DNA of 64,000 nt from positions 124,001 to 188,000 of the forward strand of contig NZ_MSSV01000001.1 in NCBI RefSeq assembly GCF_002150505.1, written 5' to 3'. A program made the position numbers and the translations under genes. The notes under the pieces were generated by a model. The model worked only from the letters and a program-made list of their open reading frames with translations, had not been told where the DNA came from and ran no database searches. Of this stretch, positions 16,585 through 24,681 are shown piece by piece (the stretch's first letter is position 1; every line of letters begins with the position of its first letter). Origin of the DNA: Algoriphagus ratkowskyi. Lineage in GTDB: Bacteria; Bacteroidota; Bacteroidia; Cytophagales; Cyclobacteriaceae.

Positions 16585-18162
16585 TTATTGATCGATTAAT
16601 TTGACTAAGGAAGAAAGTGATTCTTCCTGAATTTCATCGCCTTTATAATTAATTAAATCTTCTAGACGACCTGCAGGATTATAGTATCTCCACGCACCTT
16701 CTTTCCTTCCATCTTTCATCAAGCCTTCCGAAGCTTTTCTGCCATTTTCATGATAAAAAATCCAAGTCCCATCGGCTTTTCCTGAGACATAATTACCTTC
16801 AGACTCTTTCTTTCCATTTACATAATAAGTGATTCTCGTTCCGTCGCCATCCTTTAGCGTACCCTTGTCCAGGCTTTCACTTCCATCAAATGTTTTGTAC
16901 TCACTTGTGTTCATCAGGCGACCATTATCCCAAAATTCTTCTTGAGTGAGTTGCTTATTATCATAAAAAAGACCCCAGATACCTGTTTCAAATCCAATAT
17001 TATAGCTGCCCACAGATTTCAATTGACCACCATCGTAATAATAAACCCACTGGCCATTTTCTAAGCCAAGTGTATATTCTCCTTCAGCTACCAAGATTCC
17101 GATTTTATTAAAATATTTCCAAAGACCCGTTTTGAGATCATTTCTATACTCTCCGATGGAGTAGATTTCCCCATCAGGGAAAAAGTTTTTCCAAATGCCC
17201 GTTTTCATACCATTTTGATATTGACCGGACACGGATACATTGCCTGAGCTATGGTATTCTACATAATTACCTACAGGAACTCCTAGTTCATAGGTTTTAC
17301 GCTTCGCTATTTCCTTATTTGGAAAATATTCTTCCCAAGTGCCCACCGCAATGCCATTTTCATATCTCTCAATTCTGGCTAGCCTTCCATTATCATAATA
17401 ATATTTCCAAGTACCTATCCGATTGCTATTCTTGTCATAGAACTCCTCTGATTCTTTGGATTTTGTCCCTACAAAATATCTTGTCCATTCTCCTACCTTT
17501 TTTCCATCGGCATAATTCCCAATCTCTACTAAGAGATTTGGATAAGTCAATCGTTTAAACGTGCCTTCCAATTCCCCTGCTTTATACAACCCTTCTGTGA
17601 TTAAGAGTCCATTTTGGTCGTATTCTAAAAATGGCCCTTCTCTACGCCCTTTTACATAAAATTCACGAACTGCAACTTCACCGTTGTCATAATATTGAAC
17701 CCACTGGCCAGTCTTTTTACTGTCTTCATATTGACCTTCTATGGAAACCTGGGAGGCATCTATGTAAGTTGGGACACCAGTCCTTCCGAAATATTCCACG
17801 TATTTCCCTACGATAACAGAGTCTTGAAAAATCATTTCTTTTTTCAATGCGCCATCAGCATCGTATAATTTTGATGGGCCGAAGAGTATACCATTTCTAT
17901 AATCTGCTACTACTTTTCTTCTACCATCTGGGTAAAAACTAGTCCAATTTCCATCCCGCAATCCATTTTTGAAGTTGCCTTCAGTTAAAAGTGTATTTAC
18001 CTTGGGATTGAAATATTTCCAAAGCCCTTCTCGCAAGCCACCTGTAGAGATGATTCCGGTAGCCATGAGCGTTGAATCAGAATTATACTGGCGAACTACC
18101 GTGCTTTCTTGGGCAAAAAGTGGTGTGCTTAAGAGAATAAGTACGAAAAGGATATATTTCAT
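16585..18162 (-). CDS. Exported MORN-repeat (YwqK-like) protein
   Basis: A 525-residue protein with a signal peptide (MKYILF...PLFAQ, about 1-18). The rest is about twenty tandem units of roughly 22-24 residues of the MORN/YwqK form, such as GLREGLWKYF, GLRDGNWTSFYPDGR, GKKVGEWTRYF, GMKTGIWKNFFPDGE, GLENGQWVYYYDGG and GRKEGAWRYYNPAGR. These give a long beta-hairpin ladder, presumably in the periplasm or at the outer membrane. Databases label the family YwqK antitoxin, but no toxin partner is present and that label should not be read as function. Its 5' leader is strikingly similar to that of fabH at 19932. Confidence 0.88.
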   Translation of the reverse strand: MKYILFVLILLSTPLFAQESTVVRQYNSDSTLMATGIISTGGLREGLWKYFNPKVNTLLTEGNFKNGLRDGNWTSFYPDGRRKVVADYRNGILFGPSKLYDADGALKKEMIFQDSVIVGKYVEYFGRTGVPTYIDASQVSIEGQYEDSKKTGQWVQYYDNGEVAVREFYVKGRREGPFLEYDQNGLLITEGLYKAGELEGTFKRLTYPNLLVEIGNYADGKKVGEWTRYFVGTKSKESEEFYDKNSNRIGTWKYYYDNGRLARIERYENGIAVGTWEEYFPNKEIAKRKTYELGVPVGNYVEYHSSGNVSVSGQYQNGMKTGIWKNFFPDGEIYSIGEYRNDLKTGLWKYFNKIGILVAEGEYTLGLENGQWVYYYDGGQLKSVGSYNIGFETGIWGLFYDNKQLTQEEFWDNGRLMNTSEYKTFDGSESLDKGTLKDGDGTRITYYVNGKKESEGNYVSGKADGTWIFYHENGRKASEGLMKDGRKEGAWRYYNPAGRLEDLINYKGDEIQEESLSSLVKLIDQ

Positions 18163-18210
18163 GTGTTTGTAATTTCTTTTTTAAGGCCACTCGGAATCTT
18201 GCATAGGTGA
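18163..18210 (-). promoter_or_regulatory. Conserved leader, copy A (before MORN gene)
   Basis: The 48 bp directly upstream of the MORN-gene ATG match the 48 bp upstream of fabH (19933-19980) at 35 of 48 positions with no gap. The best-conserved parts, read on the coding strand, are GATTCC, GTGGC and AAACAC next to the start codon. Confidence 0.5.
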
Positions 18211-18378
18211 TGATCCGCTTAACTTATAAATCTTGCCTGCCTGTCACAAGCATAATCGATTTGATGTTTTTTTTGTTTTGAGTGTATTACCTGAATCAAT
18301 CAAAAGGATAATCTGAATAGTTTACGAATGAATGAGATTCCTGTTTAAAAATAAGTTAATTCCGCGTTTATCCCATTT

Positions 18379-18933
18379 TTAGGATAATAAGAAAAACAAT
18401 TTATTCAGTTCATCCAATATCTCCGCCTTTATTAATTCAATTTTTCCAGTAAGGTGAATCGGCTTATGCCATTGGTAGAAGCTTGATTTCTCTAGGCAAG
18501 CATGTACAGGAGAATTTGTTGACGCACCATTGAGAAGTATTTCAGGATAATCCCATGGTGTAGTAGATTGATCAAAGGACCAATTGTGTTCGAATAGATT
18601 GCGAAAAGGGGCTTTGGCGTGATTTTTCCCGATTAAAACAAATACGAAAACTCCATGCCCAAACCAGTTTAATATCCGAATATTTAGACCTTCGTTAAGA
18701 TCAAAATCTCGAATTAAATCCAGGACTTGATAGGGAAAACCAGAGAGATCATTTCCTTTAGAAAGTTTTACGCCACGACTTGCAGGGTGAATTTGTAAGA
18801 GAGTTTTAGACTCTATGGAATTACCAACTGCGGCTAGAATCTCCCAAAATTCAGTTTTAAGTTTGTTCTGCCGTAAAATTATATCTTTATCGAGCCAGAG
18901 TTCTAAATCTAAATTTTCGGAGTTATCTGCCAT
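18379..18933 (-). CDS. Conserved-looking hypothetical protein coupled to fabH
   Basis: A 184-residue protein I do not recognise. It has no signal peptide and no clear membrane segment. It is mixed alpha/beta and tryptophan-rich in the middle (ILNWFGHGVFVFVLIGKNHAK, then NWSFDQSTTPWDYPEILL). Its ATG follows the fabH stop with no gap (TAAATG), so it is probably translated by re-initiation from the same mRNA. The context suggests a role with the KAS III enzyme, for example in making or handling a special acyl chain, but this is inference only. Confidence 0.7.
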   Translation of the reverse strand: MADNSENLDLELWLDKDIILRQNKLKTEFWEILAAVGNSIESKTLLQIHPASRGVKLSKGNDLSGFPYQVLDLIRDFDLNEGLNIRILNWFGHGVFVFVLIGKNHAKAPFRNLFEHNWSFDQSTTPWDYPEILLNGASTNSPVHACLEKSSFYQWHKPIHLTGKIELIKAEILDELNKLFFLLS

Positions 18934-19932
18934 TTACCATTGAAGTAAGGCAGATGCCCACGTGAATCCGGAGCCAAATGCAGCTAAGCAAATCATGTCG
19001 CCGTCCTTGATTCTGCCTTGTTCCCAAGCTTCGCTAAGCGCGATCGGAATAGTAGCAGCAGTGGTGTTACCCATGGTCATGATATTGTTGAATACTTTTT
19101 CATCAGGAAGTCCAAGTTGCTTCTGGATGTACTGACTGATCCGCAGATTTGCTTGATGGGGAACGAGTAAATCTATTGCAGATTGATCCAGTTGATTTGC
19201 TTCGAGTGCTTCTTTGATCACTTCCATAAATCTCACTACAGCGTGCTTGAAAACAGCATTTCCGTTCATCTTCAAAAAGAAGCTACCTGATTCAATCAGT
19301 TCTGGTGAAAGTCGCACTTCCCGACTACTTCCAGGGTCTTTACAATACAATTCTTCAGCATGTTCTCCCTGAGAATGTAAATGGGTAGAAAGTATTCCTG
19401 GTTGATTGGGTTCTACAGCTCCTACTACAGCCGCTCCAGCACCATCTGCAAAAATCACAGAACTAGAGCGCCCTTCATCGCTTTTGTCTAAGGCAGAAGA
19501 TTGAATCTCAGCACCTACTACCAATATTTTTTTATACATACCAGTTTTGATAAACTGATCTGCGATGGAAAGTGCGTATATAAATCCTGAACATGCATTT
19601 CGGATATCGAGCGCACCTATTGTTCCTATTCCCAATTCACGTTGAAGTAAAACACCGTTTCCCGGAATAAAATAATCAGGAGTAATGGTGGCGAAAATAA
19701 TGAAATCGATTTCAGATGCCTGTACTCCAGCTCTGTCCATCGCCATTTCTGAGGCTTTCTTGGATAAACTTGTGACCGTGTCTACGCCTGGTGTAAACCA
19801 ATGTCTTGACTCAATCCCAGTTCTTTCTACGATCCATTCATTATTTGTATTCATCATCTCGGCGAGCTCATGGTTAGTCACACTTCGCTCTGGCACATAG
19901 TGGCCAACTCCTAGAATTCGGGATTTTTTCAT
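18934..19932 (-). CDS. fabH: Beta-ketoacyl-ACP synthase III (FabH family)
   Basis: A 332-residue thiolase-fold enzyme that condenses an acyl-CoA starter with malonyl-ACP. The catalytic triad is visible: Cys114 in DIRNACSGFIYAL, His259 in VPHQANLRI and Asn289 in MGNTTAATIP. The N-terminus ILGVGHYVPERSVTN and NEWIVERTGI are typical. It is not in the usual rpmF-plsX-fabH context but alone with an unknown protein, so it may be a second KAS III used for a specialised lipid rather than the housekeeping copy. The leader resembles that of the MORN gene. Confidence 0.9.
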   Translation of the reverse strand: MKKSRILGVGHYVPERSVTNHELAEMMNTNNEWIVERTGIESRHWFTPGVDTVTSLSKKASEMAMDRAGVQASEIDFIIFATITPDYFIPGNGVLLQRELGIGTIGALDIRNACSGFIYALSIADQFIKTGMYKKILVVGAEIQSSALDKSDEGRSSSVIFADGAGAAVVGAVEPNQPGILSTHLHSQGEHAEELYCKDPGSSREVRLSPELIESGSFFLKMNGNAVFKHAVVRFMEVIKEALEANQLDQSAIDLLVPHQANLRISQYIQKQLGLPDEKVFNNIMTMGNTTAATIPIALSEAWEQGRIKDGDMICLAAFGSGFTWASALLQW

Positions 19933-19980
19933 GTGTTTATAGGTTGATTTTTATAGCCACATGGAATCTCGCATGGATAA
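19933..19980 (-). promoter_or_regulatory. Conserved leader, copy B (before fabH)
   Basis: This is the counterpart of 18163-18210: 35 of 48 bases are identical, gapless, and in the same register to the ATG. The shared block around GATTCC..GTGGC begins at the same distance (24 bp) from both start codons. Confidence 0.5.
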
Positions 19981-20106
19981 TTACTATCCTTGAGTCAAAT
20001 GCTTGAATCCTGCTCGATTTCATGTCAATTTGGGTTTGCTTTCAATATGCTGCTAATATCGCTAGATCAATTTTCTCTTGCAAAAGGGTAATGATCAGCG
20101 GTAGCT

Positions 20107-20805
20107 CTAGCCGAAGAGTGTGTAATTCCCATGTTGATCCATAGCAGATGTCTTGCGTATGACAGCTGGGCTATCATTTTTGACTGAATTCACTAGAGGT
20201 GAAACAGTGAATCCTAGCATTGAATCTGCCGGATAAGGATTGAGTAAACCTAATAGCTCCTCTTCTTCAGTATAGGTATCCAGCCATTTTTTTTCAGTAT
20301 TACTATCTAAAATCACAGGCATTCTGTCGTAGATTTCCGACACTACCGAATTGGGACTTGTAGTAAGTATTAGAAAAGTGTGTTGAGTTTCACCGTTAAG
20401 CGTTTCATATTCTTCCCAAATTCCTGCAAACGAAAATAGCTCATCCTCACGTAAAGTAAATCTATAAGGAACTGAAGTTTTCTTGCCCAAACGCTTCCAT
20501 TCGTAAAAACCATCCGCCGGAATTATACAACGCCTTTGTCTAAAAGCTGTTTTAAAAGAAATTTTTTCATTGACAGTTTCCGCTTTAGCGTTGATGAGTT
20601 TTTGAGCTACAGGTCTGTTTTTTCCGAATTCAGGTGTAATGCCCCAGTAGAAATAAGAAAAGCCTTTTGGACTTTGTGAAGTGATCACCGGTACCAATTG
20701 TGTTGGAGCAATATTGTATCTGGGTTTCAGATCCGAAAGCATTTCTGCCTGAAACCGCTCCTCCAATTCTTCTTTACTCTTGCTAAGGGAATATCGTCCA
20801 CACAT
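20107..20805 (-). CDS. SRAP-domain protein (YedK/HMCES family) with altered catalytic His
   Basis: A 232-residue member of the family that forms thiazolidine crosslinks with abasic sites in single-stranded DNA. After Met removal Cys2 (MCGRYSLS) is the crosslinking residue. RYNIAPTQ, LINAKAETV (Asn72) and IIPADGFYEW (Glu102) are all present. The motif that in E. coli YedK contains the active-site His (IHDR) reads IYDRMP here, so that His is Tyr159; the codon is TAC. This may change crosslink reversal. The gene sits 29 bp after the YheT-like hydrolase gene on the same strand and may be co-transcribed with it. Confidence 0.9.
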   Translation of the reverse strand: MCGRYSLSKSKEELEERFQAEMLSDLKPRYNIAPTQLVPVITSQSPKGFSYFYWGITPEFGKNRPVAQKLINAKAETVNEKISFKTAFRQRRCIIPADGFYEWKRLGKKTSVPYRFTLREDELFSFAGIWEEYETLNGETQHTFLILTTSPNSVVSEIYDRMPVILDSNTEKKWLDTYTEEEELLGLLNPYPADSMLGFTVSPLVNSVKNDSPAVIRKTSAMDQHGNYTLFG

Positions 20806-20834
20806 AATTATATATCGCTGTAGTTGGCAGGAAG

Positions 20835-21794
20835 TTAGAGAACAGTGCTTATAAATTCAACTGCTCTTTGCTCTGAGTAGAATTGTTTTGATGAGTTTTC
20901 TGGAGAAAACCCTACATGACCTCCATGCTTTGGGAATTCAAAATAGACATGATCAAGTGATTTTGCCAAATTTTTTGGAAAGCACTGTTCACTTAGAAAT
21001 GGGTCATTTATGGCGTTTAGAACCAATGTAGGGACTTTGATTTGATCTAGAAAGTAGAGCGAAGAATTTACTTCGTAGTACTCTTGCGCATCTGCAAAAC
21101 CATGAAGTGGACCTGTAAAGAAATCATCGAAATCAGTCAAAGTTTTAATATTACTAAGCGTTTTCACGGGGATTTGACCTGGATGTGCCTCAGATTTTTC
21201 AAAAACTTTCTTTTTTAAGCTTCGCAAAAAGCGTTTGGAATACAGGGAGTTTTTAGTTTCAGAGATCTTTTTGGAGGAACTTCCAAGGTGTAAAGGGACT
21301 GATATGGCTACTCCTTTATTGATTTTCGAAATACGATCACCTATTTCACCCAAATACTTTAAAGTCAGGTTACCACCCAAACTGAAGCCTATCAAATTAA
21401 TCTCTTCATATCGGTCAATTGCATGATTTACCACGAGATCCAAGTCATAAGTAGCGCCTGAATGATAGAAGATCACTTGCTTATTCATCTCATGACCACA
21501 ACTACGAAAGTTCCAAGTAAGCACATCGTAGCCCTTTTGAAGGAAAGTTTTCACCATTCCGAGCATATAGGAGCGGGTACTATTACCTTCTAGTCCATGA
21601 CTGATAAGGACCAATTTTGACTTGTTTTGTAGATACCATTCCAAATCTAGAAAGTCTCCATCAGAAGTTGATATTCTTTCTTGGGTGGGCTTGGGGACAG
21701 TTACTTTACGGAAAAGTGAGGGGTAAATTGTCTCTAAGTGTCCGTTAAAAAGCCACTTAGGTCTTACGTAAATGCTGTTTTCTAATAAGGGCAT
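20835..21794 (-). CDS. YheT-family alpha/beta hydrolase
   Basis: A 319-residue cytoplasmic serine hydrolase. The N-terminal WLFNGHLETIYPSLF segment is the YheT/ABHD1-3 hallmark. The oxyanion region is LISHGLEGNSTRSY, the nucleophile is Ser138 in GFSLGGN, the acid is Asp264 in NAINDPFL, and the His is in the HGGHVGF block (290-296). Known relatives act on lipids or esters; the exact substrate is unclear. It diverges from the pyruvate dehydrogenase E2 gene and precedes the SRAP gene. Confidence 0.88.
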   Translation of the reverse strand: MPLLENSIYVRPKWLFNGHLETIYPSLFRKVTVPKPTQERISTSDGDFLDLEWYLQNKSKLVLISHGLEGNSTRSYMLGMVKTFLQKGYDVLTWNFRSCGHEMNKQVIFYHSGATYDLDLVVNHAIDRYEEINLIGFSLGGNLTLKYLGEIGDRISKINKGVAISVPLHLGSSSKKISETKNSLYSKRFLRSLKKKVFEKSEAHPGQIPVKTLSNIKTLTDFDDFFTGPLHGFADAQEYYEVNSSLYFLDQIKVPTLVLNAINDPFLSEQCFPKNLAKSLDHVYFEFPKHGGHVGFSPENSSKQFYSEQRAVEFISTVL

Positions 21795-21849
21795 ATTAGA
21801 AGAATATGTTTTGGAGGCTGAACTGCTTGGGGAAATTACTAGTTTTAAA

Positions 21850-21881
21850 TTTGATTAAAGACATTATAAAAACTATTTTTG
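21850..21881 (+). promoter_or_regulatory. Promoter of the pyruvate dehydrogenase E2 gene
   Basis: The -33 element is TTTG at 21850-21853, followed after 20 bp by the -7 element TATTTTTG at 21874-21881. Both fit the Bacteroidota housekeeping consensus. The element ends 34 bp before the ATG. Confidence 0.62.
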
Positions 21882-21915
21882 AACACTTTAAAAATGAATT
21901 AGCGCGGAATTACCT

Positions 21916-23577
21916 ATGGCCGAAATAATAAGAATGCCTAAAATGAGCGACACCATGGAAGAAGGTGTGATTGCTGCTTGGTTGAAAAAAGTTGGAGACT
22001 CAGTGAAACCAGGGGATATTCTGGCGGAAGTAGAAACCGACAAAGCAACCATGGAGCTTGAATCCTACGATGAAGGTGTGCTTTTATATATTGGAGTGAA
22101 AGAAAAAGATGCTGTACCTGTTAACGGTGTGATAGCTATAATCGGAGAGAAAGGTGAGGATTATCAGCATCTGCTTGACGGTGGGGACTCTCCGAAAGCT
22201 GAAAAGCAAGAAGAGGCTCCGAAAGCTGACAATAAAGAAGATGCTCCGAAAGTTGAAGAGGAAAAAGCAGAAGCGACCAAATCTGAAGTTCCAGTTGAGA
22301 AAATTGATGTATCCAACATCAATGCTACTGTGATCACTATGCCTAAGATGTCCGATACCATGCAAGAGGGAACGATTGCGACCTGGTTGAAGAAAGTAGG
22401 TGATGATGTGAAATCCGGAGAAATCATCGCAGAAGTAGAGACAGATAAAGCGACGATGGAATTGGAGTCTTATGACGACGGAGTCTTGCTGTATATTGGA
22501 GTAGAAGCTGGTGACAGCGTAGCAGTAGATGGTGTGATCGCTGTGATCGGAGAAAAGGGAGCTGATTTCGAGACGCTTTTGAAAGCTCAGAAATCAGATT
22601 CTTCTGCTGCTCCTGCCGAAGCTAATCCTGCACCAGTAGCTGAAACAAAAAAAGAAGAAGCTCCAAAAGCTGCTGCTCCAGTAGCAAATAGTGCCCCAGC
22701 AACTACTGCTGAAGGCGATAGAATGAAAATATCTCCTCTAGCTAAGAAAATGGCTGAGGATAAAGGAATAGACATTAGAGCTGTAAGTGGTTCTGGTGAC
22801 GGTGGAAGAGTGATCAAGAGAGACGTAGAGAACTTTATTCCTACTGCTGCTCCTCAAGCAGCTGCAGCTGTGGCAGCTTCCTCTGGACTTGGAGTAGAAA
22901 GCTTCAAAGAAGAGAAGGTTTCTCAAATGAGAAAAGTGATTGCGAAGAGGCTTGCTGAAAGTAAGTTCGGAGCGCCACACTTCTATGTGACCATGGAAAT
23001 CAACATGGACAAAGCGATCGAAGCTAGAAAAAGTATGAATGAAATCTCTCCTGTGAAGATTTCCTTTAACGACATGGTGATCAAGGCAACAGCATCAGCT
23101 TTGCGTCAGCATCCTAAAGTGAACTCTAGCTGGCTGGGCGACAAAATCAGATATAATGACCATATCCATATCGGTATGGCAGTAGCTGTGGATGAGGGAT
23201 TGTTGGTTCCGGTGATCAGATTTGCTGATAGCCTTTCACTATCTCAGATCTCTACGCAGGCAAAAAGCCTAGGTGGAAAAGCAAAAACTAAGGAATTGCA
23301 GCCAAAGGATTGGGAAGGAAACACCTTCACAATTTCCAACTTGGGCATGTTTGGAGTGGATGAATTCACTGCAATTATCAACCCACCTGATGCGTGTATC
23401 CTAGCAATAGGAGGTATCAAGGAGACGGTAATCGTGAAAGATGGCCAGATGAAAATCGGCAACTTGATGAAGGTTACTTTATCCTGCGATCACAGAGTGG
23501 TAGATGGCTCTATAGGTGCTGCATTCTTGATTACTTTGAAAAGCTTACTTGAAGATCCAGTGAGAATACTGGTTTAA
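21916..23577 (+). CDS. Pyruvate dehydrogenase complex dihydrolipoamide acetyltransferase (E2)
   Basis: A 553-residue E2 core enzyme that moves acetyl groups from lipoyl-lysine to CoA. Two lipoyl domains are present, with lipoylation sites Lys43 and Lys178 in ETDKATMELES, joined by Lys/Glu/Ala/Pro-rich flexible linkers (about 90-135 and 225-268). The E1/E3-binding domain is at about 270-306 (ISPLAKKMAEDKGID). The catalytic domain from about 330 ends with DHRVVDGSIGAAF, where His526 and Asp530 are catalytic. The lipoyl domains are near copies of each other. No E1 or E3 gene adjoins it. The gene has its own promoter and terminator. Confidence 0.95.
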   Translation: MAEIIRMPKMSDTMEEGVIAAWLKKVGDSVKPGDILAEVETDKATMELESYDEGVLLYIGVKEKDAVPVNGVIAIIGEKGEDYQHLLDGGDSPKAEKQEEAPKADNKEDAPKVEEEKAEATKSEVPVEKIDVSNINATVITMPKMSDTMQEGTIATWLKKVGDDVKSGEIIAEVETDKATMELESYDDGVLLYIGVEAGDSVAVDGVIAVIGEKGADFETLLKAQKSDSSAAPAEANPAPVAETKKEEAPKAAAPVANSAPATTAEGDRMKISPLAKKMAEDKGIDIRAVSGSGDGGRVIKRDVENFIPTAAPQAAAAVAASSGLGVESFKEEKVSQMRKVIAKRLAESKFGAPHFYVTMEINMDKAIEARKSMNEISPVKISFNDMVIKATASALRQHPKVNSSWLGDKIRYNDHIHIGMAVAVDEGLLVPVIRFADSLSLSQISTQAKSLGGKAKTKELQPKDWEGNTFTISNLGMFGVDEFTAIINPPDACILAIGGIKETVIVKDGQMKIGNLMKVTLSCDHRVVDGSIGAAFLITLKSLLEDPVRILV

Positions 23578-23594
23578 GAATATTAAAAACTGCC

Positions 23595-23627
23595 AAAAAG
23601 TCCTGATTTCAGGACTTTTTGTTTTTT
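23595..23627 (+). terminator. Intrinsic terminator after E2 gene
   Basis: A 12-bp stem (23595-23606 with 23609-23620, AAAAAGTCCTGA / TCAGGACTTTTT) is followed by GTTTTTT. Confidence 0.88.
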
Positions 23628-23717
23628 GTACACTTTTGGATAGTAAAGAAGTATTGCGTTTTTGAAGAAACTATTTCTTAAGCAAAAACTAATTAACCAC
23701 ACGAGAATAAAATTCAC

Positions 23718-24260
23718 ATGACAAGAATAAAATCAACAACCGTAGTTGCTATCAGACATAATGGAGAAGTAGTCATTGGAGCGGATGGTCAAGCGACTTT
23801 AGGGAATACGATAGCAAAAAGTAGTGTAAAGAAATTGCGAGTGCTTCAAGGCGGTAAAATTGTTACTGGTTTTGCTGGTTCTACAGCAGATGCGTTTACC
23901 CTTTTAGATAAATTCGAAGAAAAACTTGGTGCCTTTGGCAATAATATGAAGCGCTCAGCGGTTGAATTGGCCAAAGAATGGAGGACAGATCGCATGCTTT
24001 CTAAACTTGAAGCCATGATGATCGTGGCCGATCATGATGATATCTTGATTATTTCTGGAAATGGCGATGTAATCGAACCTGATATGGAGATTGCAAGCAT
24101 TGGATCTGGTAGTATGTATGCACAGTCTGCAGCAAGAGCTATGAAGCAGTTTGCACCGCATATGACAGCAGAAGAAATGGTGAGAGAAAGCCTGAACATT
24201 GCTGCCGATATTTGTATTTACACCAATCATAATTTGGTAATAGAGAAAGTGAAAGGATAA
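23718..24260 (+). CDS. hslV: HslV, ATP-dependent protease peptidase subunit
   Basis: A 180-residue N-terminal-threonine peptidase that works with the HslU ATPase. The sequence MTRIKS precedes TTVVAIRHNGEVVIGADGQ, so the active Thr is residue 7 and a six-residue propeptide must be removed; many proteobacterial HslV proteins need only Met removal. The short propeptide is common in Bacteroidota, to my knowledge. The Lys and Gly-Ser positions KKLRVLQGGKIVTGFAGSTADAF and the C-terminal AADICIYTNH are conserved. hslU is not adjacent. A terminator follows. Confidence 0.93.
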   Translation: MTRIKSTTVVAIRHNGEVVIGADGQATLGNTIAKSSVKKLRVLQGGKIVTGFAGSTADAFTLLDKFEEKLGAFGNNMKRSAVELAKEWRTDRMLSKLEAMMIVADHDDILIISGNGDVIEPDMEIASIGSGSMYAQSAARAMKQFAPHMTAEEMVRESLNIAADICIYTNHNLVIEKVKG

Positions 24261-24282
24261 ACCTTTTCCTAACTACATTTCT

Positions 24283-24313
24283 AAACCGAAGCTAATCACT
24301 TCGGTTTTTTTTA
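24283..24313 (+). terminator. Intrinsic terminator after hslV
   Basis: A 9-bp stem (24283-24291 with 24299-24307, AAACCGAAG / CTTCGGTTT) with a 7-nt loop is followed by a T-run. Confidence 0.85.
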
Positions 24314-24681
24314 TGGAGTTTTTAAACTGCGAAGGGCACAAAAGTTTCGCAGAGGACGCAATTTTAGGGGTGGGTTGCCATAAATCAATGGAATAATTTT
24401 GTCTCTCCTTCATTACGCTGGTAAGTATCGCACAGGAAACTATTTATACTTTTTGCTAAATGGCCTGAAACCACTAAATATCAAAGCCCTGCCTGAAGGG
24501 CTGGGGTCAGACAAATTGCTTGGTTGTTTGAGCTCTGAAAGAGCAGAATAAGGATTATAATTTTTCATAATGATCTGTGTCGCTCAGACTACAAATAGAC
24601 TTTGCCCTCTCAAATGTTTTTCGCTCTTTTCTAAACCTCTTGGCAAGCTTGGCTGTTAACCAATTGTATAAAAGCAATTCT
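24314..24681. repeat. Intergenic region with two hairpins, possibly a decayed dispersed repeat
   Basis: No gene is seen between the hslV terminator and the TetR gene. At 24327-24352 there is an inverted repeat (CTGCGAA / TTCGCAG) followed by CGCAGAGGACGCAA, wording similar to short dispersed intergenic repeats I recall from Bacteroidota. A related string, AGTTTCGCAAAG, also occurs in the first intergenic region near 1239. At 24485-24502 a second hairpin (AGCCCT / AGGGCT) is followed by GGGG. These look like worn repeat fragments; copy number cannot be judged here. Confidence 0.35.

Noticed and set aside
16585..18162. YwqK antitoxin of a toxin-antitoxin pair
   Set aside because: The label is a database habit for MORN repeats; there is no toxin partner and the protein is exported.
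22084..22980. Antisense open frames across the E2 gene
   Set aside because: They are shadows of the Lys/Glu/Ala-rich lipoyl linkers and have low-complexity, non-protein-like composition.
24577..24681. GTG-initiated N-terminal extension of the TetR-like protein
   Set aside because: The 35 extra residues do not resemble the family, and ATG 24682 gives a normal TetR start.
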